From Persicirhabdus sediminis (lineage in GTDB: Bacteria > Verrucomicrobiota > Verrucomicrobiia > Verrucomicrobiales > Akkermansiaceae), in NCBI RefSeq assembly GCF_016595495.1, contig NZ_JAENIM010000021.1, positions 186,001 to 250,000 on the forward strand: 64,000 bases of DNA, in the 5' to 3' direction. The notes beneath the pieces were generated by a model. That model saw nothing but the letters and a program-made list of their open reading frames with translations, searched no databases and was not told the origin of the DNA. Each line of letters opens with the position of its first letter. Position 1 is the first letter of the stretch. Below are positions 44,110 to 52,455 of this stretch, in pieces. A program made the translations under genes and the position numbers.

Positions 44110-44791
44110 CCTGCTTTGCTTGTTGCTCTTTCAGCCAGTTTTTGAAGTAGGCTTCCTTGAGGTGCTGGACGTCTTCAAATTTGATCCGACTCTGCCGCTT
44201 AAGCTCTTCAGGCCAGCGGCCTAGCTCTAGGGTAAGCTTTATTTCTTTGTCGCCACGCAGCACCTTCAAAGTCACCTCGTCGCCCTCAAACATATCCGCT
44301 ACTCGTTGCCCAAATTGGCCAGTTGGCGCCACTTGGTCGTGAAATTTCTGACCATTAAGCTCGAAGATTTTGTCATCCAGCTGAAGCCCACCGCGGAAAG
44401 CTGGACCATCTGGCATCAGCGACCTAACAAGCACGCAGTTATAGGGGACATCCATCTGCCCCTTTCGAATATCATTCATGGTGATCCCCACGTACCCACG
44501 CTCACGCGGAAATCGCTGGAAGATAACTAACTCTTTGAGCAAGCCAAACAGGCGCCTCTTCGCCTCTGGGGATTCTTCCTTGGCATATCCTTGATAGATC
44601 AGCGGGAGCGATTCATCCAACGTCGCCTTCCCCCATTGCCTGAGCTGCTCAGTCGCCTGATCTCGTTTGGCATAACTTTCATTACTAAGCTGATCGATCC
44701 AAATTTGTGGTTCCTCAGCCTGCGCATGCGAGGCTGTGAAGATCGCTAGGATTACGGTGAAGAAGAACCATCTCATGTAGGCATTATTCAT
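44093..44791 (-). CDS. Exported PDZ-domain protein
   Basis: 232 residues. A signal peptide (cleavage near AQA-E, residue 25) precedes a helical region (about 30-90: IWIDQLSNESYAKRDQATEQLRQWG), which resembles the short repeats found in PVC proteins that start with a Q-x-L-G/S-x-x-x-Y-x-x-R-E/Q pattern. A PDZ domain follows (about 97-190: GYVGITM, GPAFRGGLQLDDKIFELNGQ) with the carboxylate-binding loop. No protease domain is attached. It may be an adaptor in the periplasm. It is a single minus-strand gene whose end overlaps the transpeptidase gene. Confidence 0.85.
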   Translation of the reverse strand: MNNAYMRWFFFTVILAIFTASHAQAEEPQIWIDQLSNESYAKRDQATEQLRQWGKATLDESLPLIYQGYAKEESPEAKRRLFGLLKELVIFQRFPRERGYVGITMNDIRKGQMDVPYNCVLVRSLMPDGPAFRGGLQLDDKIFELNGQKFHDQVAPTGQFGQRVADMFEGDEVTLKVLRGDKEIKLTLELGRWPEELKRQSRIKFEDVQHLKEAYFKNWLKEQQAKQANLQP

Positions 44792-44825
44792 TTTGGTGAC
44801 GAATTTAGCAACTGGGGATTTACGA

Positions 44826-44856
44826 AAAAGGCCCAGCTGGAATTCCAGCTGAGCCT
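44826..44856 (-). terminator. Intrinsic terminator of the polysaccharide-export operon
   Basis: On the minus strand an 11-bp stem (GGCTCAGCTGG with CCAGCTGGGCC, one G-T pair) with an AATT loop is followed by TTTTT. It lies about 20 bp past the stop codon of the gene at 44876. The loop arms are built on CAGCTGG. Confidence 0.9.
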
Positions 44857-44875
44857 ATAAAGGATTTCGGCGGGA

Positions 44876-45469
44876 TTAATTACCCAGCCAGTCTTTCTGA
44901 GGAATGTTGATATTGTCTCCCTCGTAGATTTTCAGCCCTTTGTGAGCGGTTTTACGCAGATCGTAAACGTAGCGTTTATTTTTGCGGAACAGCTCAACAC
45001 GCTGGATGGAACCAAAGGCAGTCTCACCCCCAGCCGCCGTCACCGCCTCATACAAGGTCATACCACGAAGATATGGAACTGGCCCAGGGCGCTTAACATG
45101 ACCACCAACCGTGACCACTTTGCGGTCAATTAATGATTCTTCCTTGTTCTTATTGGAAATCACAGTGATGCGCGGGTTGGTGTAAACCTCTGCATTTTTG
45201 TATGCCGCCTCGATAGATCTAGACAGCGAGGACGAAGTACGCCCGCTGGCCTTAATGCCACCTTCTAAAAGTGGCAGGTAAAGCAGACCATCCGTGCTCA
45301 CGACATATTGCCCCGTGATACGAGTTTGCTCGCCACCAGGTACCCCGCGGATAGAGATATTCAGCATCTCGCCCGTAGAGATCGTGTCCGCCATTGCGGT
45401 CAATGACATCACCATTGACAACATCATGGTGAGTAGGGATTTGAAACTTATCATTTTCATAGCTTTCAT
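44876..45469 (-). CDS. Polysaccharide export protein (Wza/SLBB family)
   Basis: 197 residues. A signal peptide (cleavage near AMA-D, residue 28) precedes a poly-export domain (about 30-110: ISTGEMLNISIRGVPGG, TNPRITVISN) and one SLBB domain (about 118-190: VTVGGHVKRPGPVPYLRGMTLYEAVTAAGG, landmark only). It is short for a Wza pore because the second SLBB and C-terminal helix are missing, as in many single-SLBB homologues. It lies 53 bp after the tyrosine-kinase gene, the usual partner for exopolysaccharide export. Confidence 0.9.
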   Translation of the reverse strand: MKAMKMISFKSLLTMMLSMVMSLTAMADTISTGEMLNISIRGVPGGEQTRITGQYVVSTDGLLYLPLLEGGIKASGRTSSSLSRSIEAAYKNAEVYTNPRITVISNKNKEESLIDRKVVTVGGHVKRPGPVPYLRGMTLYEAVTAAGGETAFGSIQRVELFRKNKRYVYDLRKTAHKGLKIYEGDNINIPQKDWLGN

Positions 45470-45522
45470 AAATAGGCTGCGAACTCGTCTTTCACCACGA
45501 TCTCGCAGCCATGGTTTGGTTA

Positions 45523-47685
45523 TTAATAAAGGTCTTCGTCGTTACTTGCTGGAGCTTGTGCAGCTGGTCGGCTAGCTGAAGCAGCTGGCTTCTTCACCGT
45601 GCCACCATCAGGCAAGACTTCCTCGCCAGTCGTTGGCGCATAGTAAGTATAATAACTCGTATAATACTGGTACTGGCTATCACTGCGTACGTCAACATTG
45701 TTGAGCACTACACCAATCACTTGACCACCTACATTTTCAACCGCTTGCTTCACTCGCATGAGCATCTGTCTAGGCAGTTTACGGTGCTGAACAACAATCA
45801 TAGTGAGGTCAACTTCACTGGCCAAAACGGACGCGTCAGAAACACCTAGGATTGGAGGTGAATCGACCAAAACAAGGTCAAAGCGCTGCTTCACATCTAG
45901 GATGAGCTCAGACATGCGGCGTGAGTTCAAAATACCAGCTGCATCCGCTGGCAACACACCTGACGGCATGAAGTACAGGTTATCAATTGGTGTTTGCAGA
46001 ATGACATCCTCAAGTAAGAGATCCGTAGTCAGGTAGTTCGTAAGACCTACTGAGTTATTGATATCAAAGAATGTATGTAGGCGTGGACGACGCAAATCAG
46101 CATCAATCATCAATGTGGTATAACCACCCTGCGCACAGATATACGCGAGGTTGACCATGGTAGTTGATTTACCTTCACCAGCCCCACCAGAAACCACGGT
46201 GATTGAGTTGTCCTCTGGGTTCTTACGGTTGAACTCGATGTTCGTTCGTAGAATTCGATATGCCTCCGCATCAGGGCTCATGCCACCTTGCTTATGCAGC
46301 ACACCAACATCTTTTGGTACAACAGCAAGAACTGGCACGTTGAGATATCTTTCAACATCTTCCAAGCTCTTCACTGAGGTATCTAGGAATTCTAGGAAGA
46401 AGGCAATGCCCACACCGAAGATGAGACCAACCACGGCACCTAAGCCAAGGTTAAGCACGACATTCGGGCTTACTGGTGACATCCCTTCCACTGGTCGTTC
46501 GTGAATGGTGATAGTATTCGGCGGAACCATGAGAGAGGCCTTTTCATTCTCCACCTTCAGCTCTAGCTCGTTACGGAACTCAAGCGCACTCTTATATTCA
46601 CGGCGAGCATTGTTAAACTCTTGAACTTCACGAGCACGGATACGTTCATCCTGCCCCTGTGAATCCACTACAGATTTCATCTTATTGACTCGCCCTTCTA
46701 TCAGAGTCAAACGGTGCTGAAGAAGCTCACGAACCCCACTCGTTCTTGATTCCAAATCTTTTTTCAATTCAGAAATATTACGCTCAAGCATACGCACTTC
46801 TGGGTGCTTCGCTCCCAAGCCTGATGCCTTCAATGACTCTAATGAGCGTTTCGATGACATATATTCATCATAAACGCCCTTCATCCCTGTATCCGGCAAA
46901 TCGGATACAAATTTAATCAATTGCTCATCTTCTAAACTGAGCAATTGGGTAATCTGAAAGCTCAGTTCTTCCTTTTCACGCTCAACTTCATAAAGCTGAG
47001 TTTGAGCCAAATCAATGAGGTTGGCCTGGCCGCGGATATTACTGCCGCCACGCTCGTCCTCAATATAAACCACCCCAACTCGGTCTGCAATGTTCATCAA
47101 GTTACTGCGTAACTCCTGCACACGATCTTTACGTGACTGCAACTGTTTATCCAGTGAATTGATGGTTGATACACGTTGCTCTTTTTCACGTGCCTCACGA
47201 CCAGCTTCGTAAGCATCTACAACCGCCTGTGCGATAATTTTAGCCTCCGCCTTATTTTTATAGCGCACGGAGATTTCAATCAGGTCAGTTCCGCGGCGCT
47301 GACGGGTATCGATGATACTTCTCAGCTGGAGCAAAGTCTCAGCCTGACTTTTACTCCACTTATTATCTAAAGCAATCAACTCAATCGCTCTACTCAAATT
47401 TTCGTTGGCAACAATGACCTCAAACTGAGTATTAAAGAACTGCCTTGTCATTTGCGGGCCAGAAACTTCGCGAACGCGCGAAGAAACATTACTGTAATTA
47501 ATTGGGCGTACTTCCACTAGCGCCTTACTTTCATACTTCTCAGGCATCACCTGCGTGATCACAGCTGCCGTTAAGAAGACCAGAAGGAAGGTTAGCAAAA
47601 TGACGCCATATCGGTTTTTGAGCACTTGCCAATAATCAATGGCATGAAGCGACACCTCGCTCTGGTTGGGATTAGGATCTTGCAT
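45523..47685 (-). CDS. Exopolysaccharide chain-length regulator and tyrosine autokinase (Wzc-like)
   Basis: 720 residues. A Wzz-type domain with two membrane helices (about 28-48 and 414-436) encloses a long periplasmic coiled coil (about 140-390). The C-terminal bacterial tyrosine-kinase domain has Walker A GAGEGKSTT (about 500), Walker A' LMIDADLRRPR and Walker B LVLVDSPP. Near the C-terminus lies the tyrosine cluster QYQYYTSYYTYYAP, the autophosphorylation site. The kinase controls polymerisation and export together with the Wza-like protein downstream. No glycosyltransferase is in the window, so the biosynthetic genes are elsewhere. Confidence 0.95.
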   Translation of the reverse strand: MQDPNPNQSEVSLHAIDYWQVLKNRYGVILLTFLLVFLTAAVITQVMPEKYESKALVEVRPINYSNVSSRVREVSGPQMTRQFFNTQFEVIVANENLSRAIELIALDNKWSKSQAETLLQLRSIIDTRQRRGTDLIEISVRYKNKAEAKIIAQAVVDAYEAGREAREKEQRVSTINSLDKQLQSRKDRVQELRSNLMNIADRVGVVYIEDERGGSNIRGQANLIDLAQTQLYEVEREKEELSFQITQLLSLEDEQLIKFVSDLPDTGMKGVYDEYMSSKRSLESLKASGLGAKHPEVRMLERNISELKKDLESRTSGVRELLQHRLTLIEGRVNKMKSVVDSQGQDERIRAREVQEFNNARREYKSALEFRNELELKVENEKASLMVPPNTITIHERPVEGMSPVSPNVVLNLGLGAVVGLIFGVGIAFFLEFLDTSVKSLEDVERYLNVPVLAVVPKDVGVLHKQGGMSPDAEAYRILRTNIEFNRKNPEDNSITVVSGGAGEGKSTTMVNLAYICAQGGYTTLMIDADLRRPRLHTFFDINNSVGLTNYLTTDLLLEDVILQTPIDNLYFMPSGVLPADAAGILNSRRMSELILDVKQRFDLVLVDSPPILGVSDASVLASEVDLTMIVVQHRKLPRQMLMRVKQAVENVGGQVIGVVLNNVDVRSDSQYQYYTSYYTYYAPTTGEEVLPDGGTVKKPAASASRPAAQAPASNDEDLY

Positions 47686-47741
47686 AGACTTTGTATTAAT
47701 AACGCTAGTAGGTTCTGAGGACTAAAGCCATTTTTGTAAAA

Positions 47742-47777
47742 CAAAAAAGCTGCCGCAGTGTAAGACACCGCGGCAGC
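47742..47777 (-). terminator. Intrinsic terminator after the EPS outer-membrane barrel gene
   Basis: On the minus strand a 12-bp stem (one G-T pair, about 5-nt loop) built on GCTGCCGC ends in TTTTTTG. It is about 30 bp past the stop codon of the gene at 47806-49050 and separates it from the tyrosine-kinase gene. Confidence 0.92.
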
Positions 47778-47805
47778 AAATACGTTCGGAATTTTCGACA
47801 GAAAA

Positions 47806-49050
47806 TTAGAAGTCTACACGTGCACCGATTTGAACACGGTTACGTGAGTAGTCACGACTTGAAATATCGTCGGAAATTGAGTTGGTGTAGTTATATGAAC
47901 CAGTTAATGACCAAGCATCATTGATCGCGTATGCAAAACCAATGTTCAAGTTGTACAGAGAAACGTCCGTATTCGGGCCTGCAGTTCCATTACTTCTCAC
48001 ACCATCTGAATAGTCAGTGTAGATGATATTTGCTCCTGCAAACAAAGTAAGTTGAGGAGAAACGATATAATCACCTGTGATACCAAAACGGAATGTTTCG
48101 TTAGTATCATAAGCAACAAGTCCTACGCCATCAATACCCTGTGTTGTATCCCAATCTTCGTAGCCGTAGCGAGCAAACAAACGATATCCGAACTGCTCAT
48201 TAACTTGACTACGCAGCGCAAGGTCAATATATGGAGAAGTTCCGTCTGAGCCATTATCAGTATCACGAATCTGTGCACCGATGTTACCGGCAAATACAGT
48301 ATTTGGGCTGAAACGATGTTCAACACCTACAGTTAAATAGTGACTGGTGCTATCACCAAGGACATCTCTATCTGTCTGACCATAGCGGTAACCTGCAGTC
48401 CAAACGGTCTGAGGCGTTGCACGGTAGCGTAACTGAAGGTATGCTTCCCATGTTGTTCGATCATTCGCAGAAGCTGAATTTTGGTAATCAGCACCATAGA
48501 TTGCAAAACCTGCATAGGTACCAAAACGCTCAGTCCACTGATAACCAATTGAGTTATCGGTACGGTAGTAGAGGTACTGCTCAAGAGAACGGTCAGATGA
48601 CATGCCGTAAGCGTAATCTGGCTCCATCTCATAGGAGACATAGTTACGTGAAGACAAACGAAGTCGCTCACTCACGCGGTGGGTGATATTGAAACCTAAA
48701 CGCGCTTCACCAAAGAGATCTTCGGTGTCAGTGCCATTGCTTGTCACGATAGGATCGAAATAGTAAATACCACCGATTTGTCCGTAAACATCCCATGTAG
48801 TCTGTGGAGTCACACTCACAAAAGTAGCTCCTACATAAGCGCTGAGGTAACCAGCTGATTGCTCGTGACCTGGACCAGATGTGATTGTTGGAGTTACATT
48901 GTCGTCATAACCAACGTTTGCAGTCGCATACCACTTCACTGGTGAGCTTTCCTGCGCATCGTCGTTTGGAGCAAGGTCATAAAGACCCTGCGCTGACGCC
49001 ACTCCCATTGAAGCAATCGCGATTGCTCCAGCAAAAATAGTTTTTTTCAT
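47806..49050 (-). CDS. Outer-membrane beta-barrel protein of the exopolysaccharide cluster
   Basis: 414 residues. A signal peptide (ASA-QG near 20) precedes a large barrel: repeated Tyr/Phe-ended strands (WYATANVGYDDN, LFGEARLGFNI, IGYQWTERFGTYAGFAIYG, YLQLRYRATPQTVWTAGYRYG) and a terminal Phe (RVDF). The size of about 16-18 strands and the GYDDNV start fit the BBP2/VpsM-like barrels that occur in exopolysaccharide loci. A possible role is secretion of the polymer across the outer membrane. It is upstream of the kinase gene on the same strand but has its own terminator. Confidence 0.88.
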   Translation of the reverse strand: MKKTIFAGAIAIASMGVASAQGLYDLAPNDDAQESSPVKWYATANVGYDDNVTPTITSGPGHEQSAGYLSAYVGATFVSVTPQTTWDVYGQIGGIYYFDPIVTSNGTDTEDLFGEARLGFNITHRVSERLRLSSRNYVSYEMEPDYAYGMSSDRSLEQYLYYRTDNSIGYQWTERFGTYAGFAIYGADYQNSASANDRTTWEAYLQLRYRATPQTVWTAGYRYGQTDRDVLGDSTSHYLTVGVEHRFSPNTVFAGNIGAQIRDTDNGSDGTSPYIDLALRSQVNEQFGYRLFARYGYEDWDTTQGIDGVGLVAYDTNETFRFGITGDYIVSPQLTLFAGANIIYTDYSDGVRSNGTAGPNTDVSLYNLNIGFAYAINDAWSLTGSYNYTNSISDDISSRDYSRNRVQIGARVDF

Positions 49051-49091
49051 AGCTTGTATTAATAATGTATTCGTTAAAAAAATTTACAATC

Positions 49092-49736
49092 CTAGGTCTC
49101 GTCAGAGCCAAAACCTTGGCTACCACCGCCATTATTAGGGGCGTCAGGAGATGCCGCCGGAGGAGTCACTACAGGTGGTTGACCGACAGGCACACCTGCA
49201 GGAAGAAGAGGAGAACCACCCGGACCACCGATTGTTGGACCTACTGGGTTAAAGTCGTTACCACCATTTGGGAAATCAAGTGGGTTGCTTGATGCTGGTT
49301 TAGCGATTGGCTCTTTAGCACCTTTGGCACTTTTCTCGCCACCTTTTGAGCTATAACCGGACTCACCACTATTTGCAGCAAACTTAACGTAAACTGCCTG
49401 AACTTCAGCCAGAGCATCAGGAGCAACAGCAACAGAACACTGAGCAATGATACGAGCTTTGTCTGGGGCTGCTGTCATCGCAGTAGATGCGATAGCTGCA
49501 ACGAGTTCTTTTTCAGCTTCAGTAGCAATAATAGCAGCCTTAACGATCTCGCATGCGCAAGACTCATTAGCGGAAACTGTTTTGGCTACGACTTCAAGCA
49601 AATCACCTGGAGAGTCAGCCACAGCCTTTTTGACTGTATTTGCAACGCTGACGCAATCAGCTGCCTGTGCTGGGGCCACTGCTGTCACAGCAGCAAGCGC
49701 AGCTGAGAAGAGCGCGAATTTTGTGGTTTTTTTCAT
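49092..49736 (-). CDS. Exported hypothetical protein with a Cys-rich helical domain and a Gly/Pro tail
   Basis: 214 residues. A signal peptide (AQA-AD, residue 25) precedes a helical domain (about 27-120) with four Cys (C28, ESCACEI pair, IIAQCS), likely in two disulfides. The remaining ~95 residues are low-complexity and rich in Gly, Pro and Ser (NGGNDFNPVGPTIGGPGG; PVGQPPVVTPPAASPDAP). It is 41 bp upstream of the EPS barrel gene on the same strand, so it probably belongs to this cluster. I do not recognise the family. The tail may reach into the outer membrane or polymer matrix. Confidence 0.75.
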   Translation of the reverse strand: MKKTTKFALFSAALAAVTAVAPAQAADCVSVANTVKKAVADSPGDLLEVVAKTVSANESCACEIVKAAIIATEAEKELVAAIASTAMTAAPDKARIIAQCSVAVAPDALAEVQAVYVKFAANSGESGYSSKGGEKSAKGAKEPIAKPASSNPLDFPNGGNDFNPVGPTIGGPGGSPLLPAGVPVGQPPVVTPPAASPDAPNNGGGSQGFGSDET

Positions 49737-50045
49737 AAGATTTATTTCTGTTTAAGCGACTTTAGTTGTCATCCGCTGTGGTTTAACCCTCGTGATATCA
49801 ACCAAAATCAATGATTTTCCGAACGATTCCCTCATTAAAAAGGTGACCGATACATTACTTTCTAACCTTGCTTGGGGGATCCCAACAAGCAAAATCTCAT
49901 TTTTTTTATAATTTATTTGAACGTTTTTGAACACCCCATGTCGTAACTAAATATCGTTTAAGTTTTTGCCTAGGTTTTCAATAAATCCAAATCGAACGAA
50001 AGTTTAACCTTAATGCCATCCTACCGCAACCTTTTTCATAACAAG
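49737..50045. other. Intergenic region upstream of the EPS genes
   Basis: 309 bp, AT-rich. A weak hairpin (49868-49892, TTGCTTG/CAAGCAA arms) is followed by CTCATTTTTTTT on the plus strand but has no plus-strand gene behind it. A minus-strand frame at 49752-49934 lacks gene-like composition. The promoter of the EPS genes should be here. Confidence 0.5.
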
Positions 50046-50801
50046 CTATAGTCCAGTAGGATGAATAATGGCCTCTTTAGCTAGTTTGAATTTCCCGGAT
50101 AACACCTCACTCAGCGCATTCACGCCAAATGTTTCCGTTGCGTAATGGCCAGCGTAAAACAAATTCACGCCGAGTTCTTCAGCCAATGGATAAGTCCAAT
50201 GCTGCCCTTCACCTGTGATATAAGTTTGAATACCAGCGTCTGCCATAGCTTGAACTTCTGAGCCAGCGCCACCAGTAATTAAACCGACCATACCAACTTT
50301 CTCGGGGCCAGCTGGGCAGACGTGGACCGGCCCACCGACTGCCTTTTCTAGGCGAGCTCGCAGCTCGTCACGGCTGATTTCCATATTTTGTTTCAATCCT
50401 AGCTGGATCCCTTTCCATGGAAAATACGGTTGCGCATCAGACATGCCTATCTCACGGGCAAGACAGGCATTGTTGCCAAAAAGCGGATGAACATCCAACG
50501 GGATGTGCGCGCTGTAAACCGCCATATCATTATCCATCGCCAGCTTGATTTTTTTATAATTAGCCCCCGTGAGCATCTGCGCGCCCTGCCAGAACATACC
50601 GTGATGCACGATCAATAAATCCGCACCAGCTGCCACTGCCTTTTCAAAAACCGGCAACGACGCATCCACTGCAGTCGCCACTTTATTTACTTCGCCAGAA
50701 TTTGCCAGCTGCAGCCCATTCATCGCGCCAGAATAATCAGGAACCTCACTCAGATTGAGCTCCTCATTCATCCAGCGCACCAAATCATCTAATCTTGCCA
50801 T
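50046..50801 (-). CDS. Nif3/YbgI-family dinuclear metal protein
   Basis: 251 residues. The metal ligands of the family are present: LLIVHHGMFW (two His), HIPLDVHP (His and Asp) and GHYATE (His and Glu) near the C-terminus. These proteins form hexameric rings with a two-metal site; the biochemical role is unsettled (often listed as GTP cyclohydrolase I type 2 homologue). The length matches the short, ~250-residue group. It starts 24 bp after the end of the pseudouridine-synthase gene and is co-directional. Confidence 0.93.
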   Translation of the reverse strand: MARLDDLVRWMNEELNLSEVPDYSGAMNGLQLANSGEVNKVATAVDASLPVFEKAVAAGADLLIVHHGMFWQGAQMLTGANYKKIKLAMDNDMAVYSAHIPLDVHPLFGNNACLAREIGMSDAQPYFPWKGIQLGLKQNMEISRDELRARLEKAVGGPVHVCPAGPEKVGMVGLITGGAGSEVQAMADAGIQTYITGEGQHWTYPLAEELGVNLFYAGHYATETFGVNALSEVLSGKFKLAKEAIIHPTGL

Positions 50802-50825
50802 GCCGCCATCCTAGCCACCCACGCA

Positions 50826-51602
50826 TCACTGCCCATGCAAAAATGCCTGTAAATCTGCCGTTAATGGGCAAACCCACTCCAGCTGGTGATCATCCAGCTG
50901 CACGCTCATTTTTTCACAATGCAGAGCCTGTCGTGGTAAAATTAGCTGGCTCGCCAAATCTGCCGACCAACCAAAATCGACATATTCTTGGTACAATACC
51001 GGGCTTGGACCGTAAATTTTATCCCCCACAATAGGATAACCAACATGCGCCAAATGCACACGAATCTGATGCGTCCGCCCCGTTTTTGGAAACACACGCA
51101 CCAGCGAAAATTTCCCATCAGCACGCTCAAAGCGATCCACTACCTCCAGCTGAGTCGTCGACTCACGACCAGCTGGATGCACCATGCGCTGGATATACAC
51201 ATCCGACTCCTCCACCTCGCCCCTACGGACAATTGGCGCATCCACAGCGAGCTCATCCCACTCAGGCCAGCCAACCACCATCGCCAGATATTGTTTAGAA
51301 AATAACCGTCGCTCCATAGCGCGGCCAAAATACCTAGCCGATGATTTATTCTTCGCCATCAACACCACACCACTGGTTTCGCGGTCCAGCCGGTTGATGA
51401 TGCTCAGTTTCAAATTTCCCGTGATCGCCTCGTAGCGCAGCAGCTCCTCCACACCACCCAGCAGCGTCAACGCCGACCTCTGGCCAGTTGGATGCACCAG
51501 CAATGGCGCCGGCTTGCCCAGCACAATCCAGTCATCGCATTCATCGATGACAGAAAAATCCTCCACCACCGCCAGCTCCGGTCTGTATTTTCGCTCCTCC
51601 AT
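50826..51602 (-). CDS. RluA-family RNA pseudouridine synthase
   Basis: 258 residues. The catalytic motif reads INRLDRETSGVVLMAK, with the nucleophilic Asp present although the usual leading His is Asn. Other RluA features are VHPTGQR, FSKQYLAMVVGWP and TGRTHQIRVHLAHVGYPIVGDKIYG. No S4 domain is seen at the N-terminus. It isomerises uridine to pseudouridine in rRNA or tRNA; the target cannot be told. The start abuts the preceding SDR stop at 51603. Confidence 0.93.
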   Translation of the reverse strand: MEERKYRPELAVVEDFSVIDECDDWIVLGKPAPLLVHPTGQRSALTLLGGVEELLRYEAITGNLKLSIINRLDRETSGVVLMAKNKSSARYFGRAMERRLFSKQYLAMVVGWPEWDELAVDAPIVRRGEVEESDVYIQRMVHPAGRESTTQLEVVDRFERADGKFSLVRVFPKTGRTHQIRVHLAHVGYPIVGDKIYGPSPVLYQEYVDFGWSADLASQLILPRQALHCEKMSVQLDDHQLEWVCPLTADLQAFLHGQ

Positions 51603-52274
51603 CTAGCTCATCACCCTGCCGTCGAGGTTAAATATCTGCCCAGACGTCCGCGCCATCTCCAGATGCAGGAAGCGGATAAACTTAGCCGCATCAGCCGCAT
51701 CGCTCACCCCGCCCATCACATGCCCGTGCTCTACACGTTCGCGCGCCGCGCCAGCCACATGCGCCGTCATTTTCGATGGCAAAAACCCCGGCATCACCAC
51801 ATTCACGCGGATACCGCGTCCGCCCACCTCCGCAGCTAGAGATTTAGCAAATCCATGCAACCCCGCCTTTGCCGCCGCATAATTCACCTGTCCAGCTGGT
51901 GGCTTCACCGCGGAAAAACTCGAAATCAAAACCACATGCCCACTGCGCCGCTTCACCATGCCGCGCAGCACCGCCTGCGCACAGCGCATCGCCCCAGCCA
52001 AATTCACATCCATCACCTCATCCCAGCTGGCTTCAGACATCTTCAGCAAAAGCCCATCGCGCACCAGCCCCGCATTACAAACCAACAAATCCACCCCACC
52101 ATCATTCTCCAGCTGGCGGAAATAATCAGCCACCGAGCTGCCATCCGCCACATCCAGCTGAGCGCGCCCAGGAGCCAAAACCTCCAGCCCACAGCCAGCT
52201 AGCTCAGCCACAATCGCCTGCGCCAGCTCACCCTGACCGCCCGTCACCACGGCTCGTTGTTGATTTTCTTCCAT
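51603..52274 (-). CDS. Short-chain dehydrogenase/reductase (FabG-like)
   Basis: 223 residues. The Rossmann motif is slightly modified (TGGQGELAQA rather than TGxxxGIG). NAG is in LLVCNAG, the catalytic Ser is in ISSFSAVKPP, and Tyr-Lys is in NYAAAKAG. The C-terminus (GQIFNLDGRVMS) resembles 3-oxoacyl-ACP reductases. The substrate is not known, though a fatty-acid or polyketide-like 3-oxoacyl thioester is likely. It abuts the pseudouridine-synthase gene and may be co-transcribed with it and the Nif3-like gene. Confidence 0.9.
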   Translation of the reverse strand: MEENQQRAVVTGGQGELAQAIVAELAGCGLEVLAPGRAQLDVADGSSVADYFRQLENDGGVDLLVCNAGLVRDGLLLKMSEASWDEVMDVNLAGAMRCAQAVLRGMVKRRSGHVVLISSFSAVKPPAGQVNYAAAKAGLHGFAKSLAAEVGGRGIRVNVVMPGFLPSKMTAHVAGAARERVEHGHVMGGVSDAADAAKFIRFLHLEMARTSGQIFNLDGRVMS

Positions 52275-52455
52275 GAATTCTCTCCACCTACTGAAAACCG
52301 AAGCTCTAGAACTAGCAAACTCAAAACCACGCCATTCTCTTGCCCATTATATCGACCACTGCAATTCGATCAAAAAATTACCCCACTCCCTCTCGATGGC
52401 GGAATCAGCCAACTCTACGCTTGAATCCACATCCATCCTGCCGTCTCTTGGATGT

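Noticed and set aside
49752-49934. A 60-codon minus-strand frame upstream of the EPS genes.
   Set aside because: Low-complexity AT-rich DNA, no start signal, and no family pattern.
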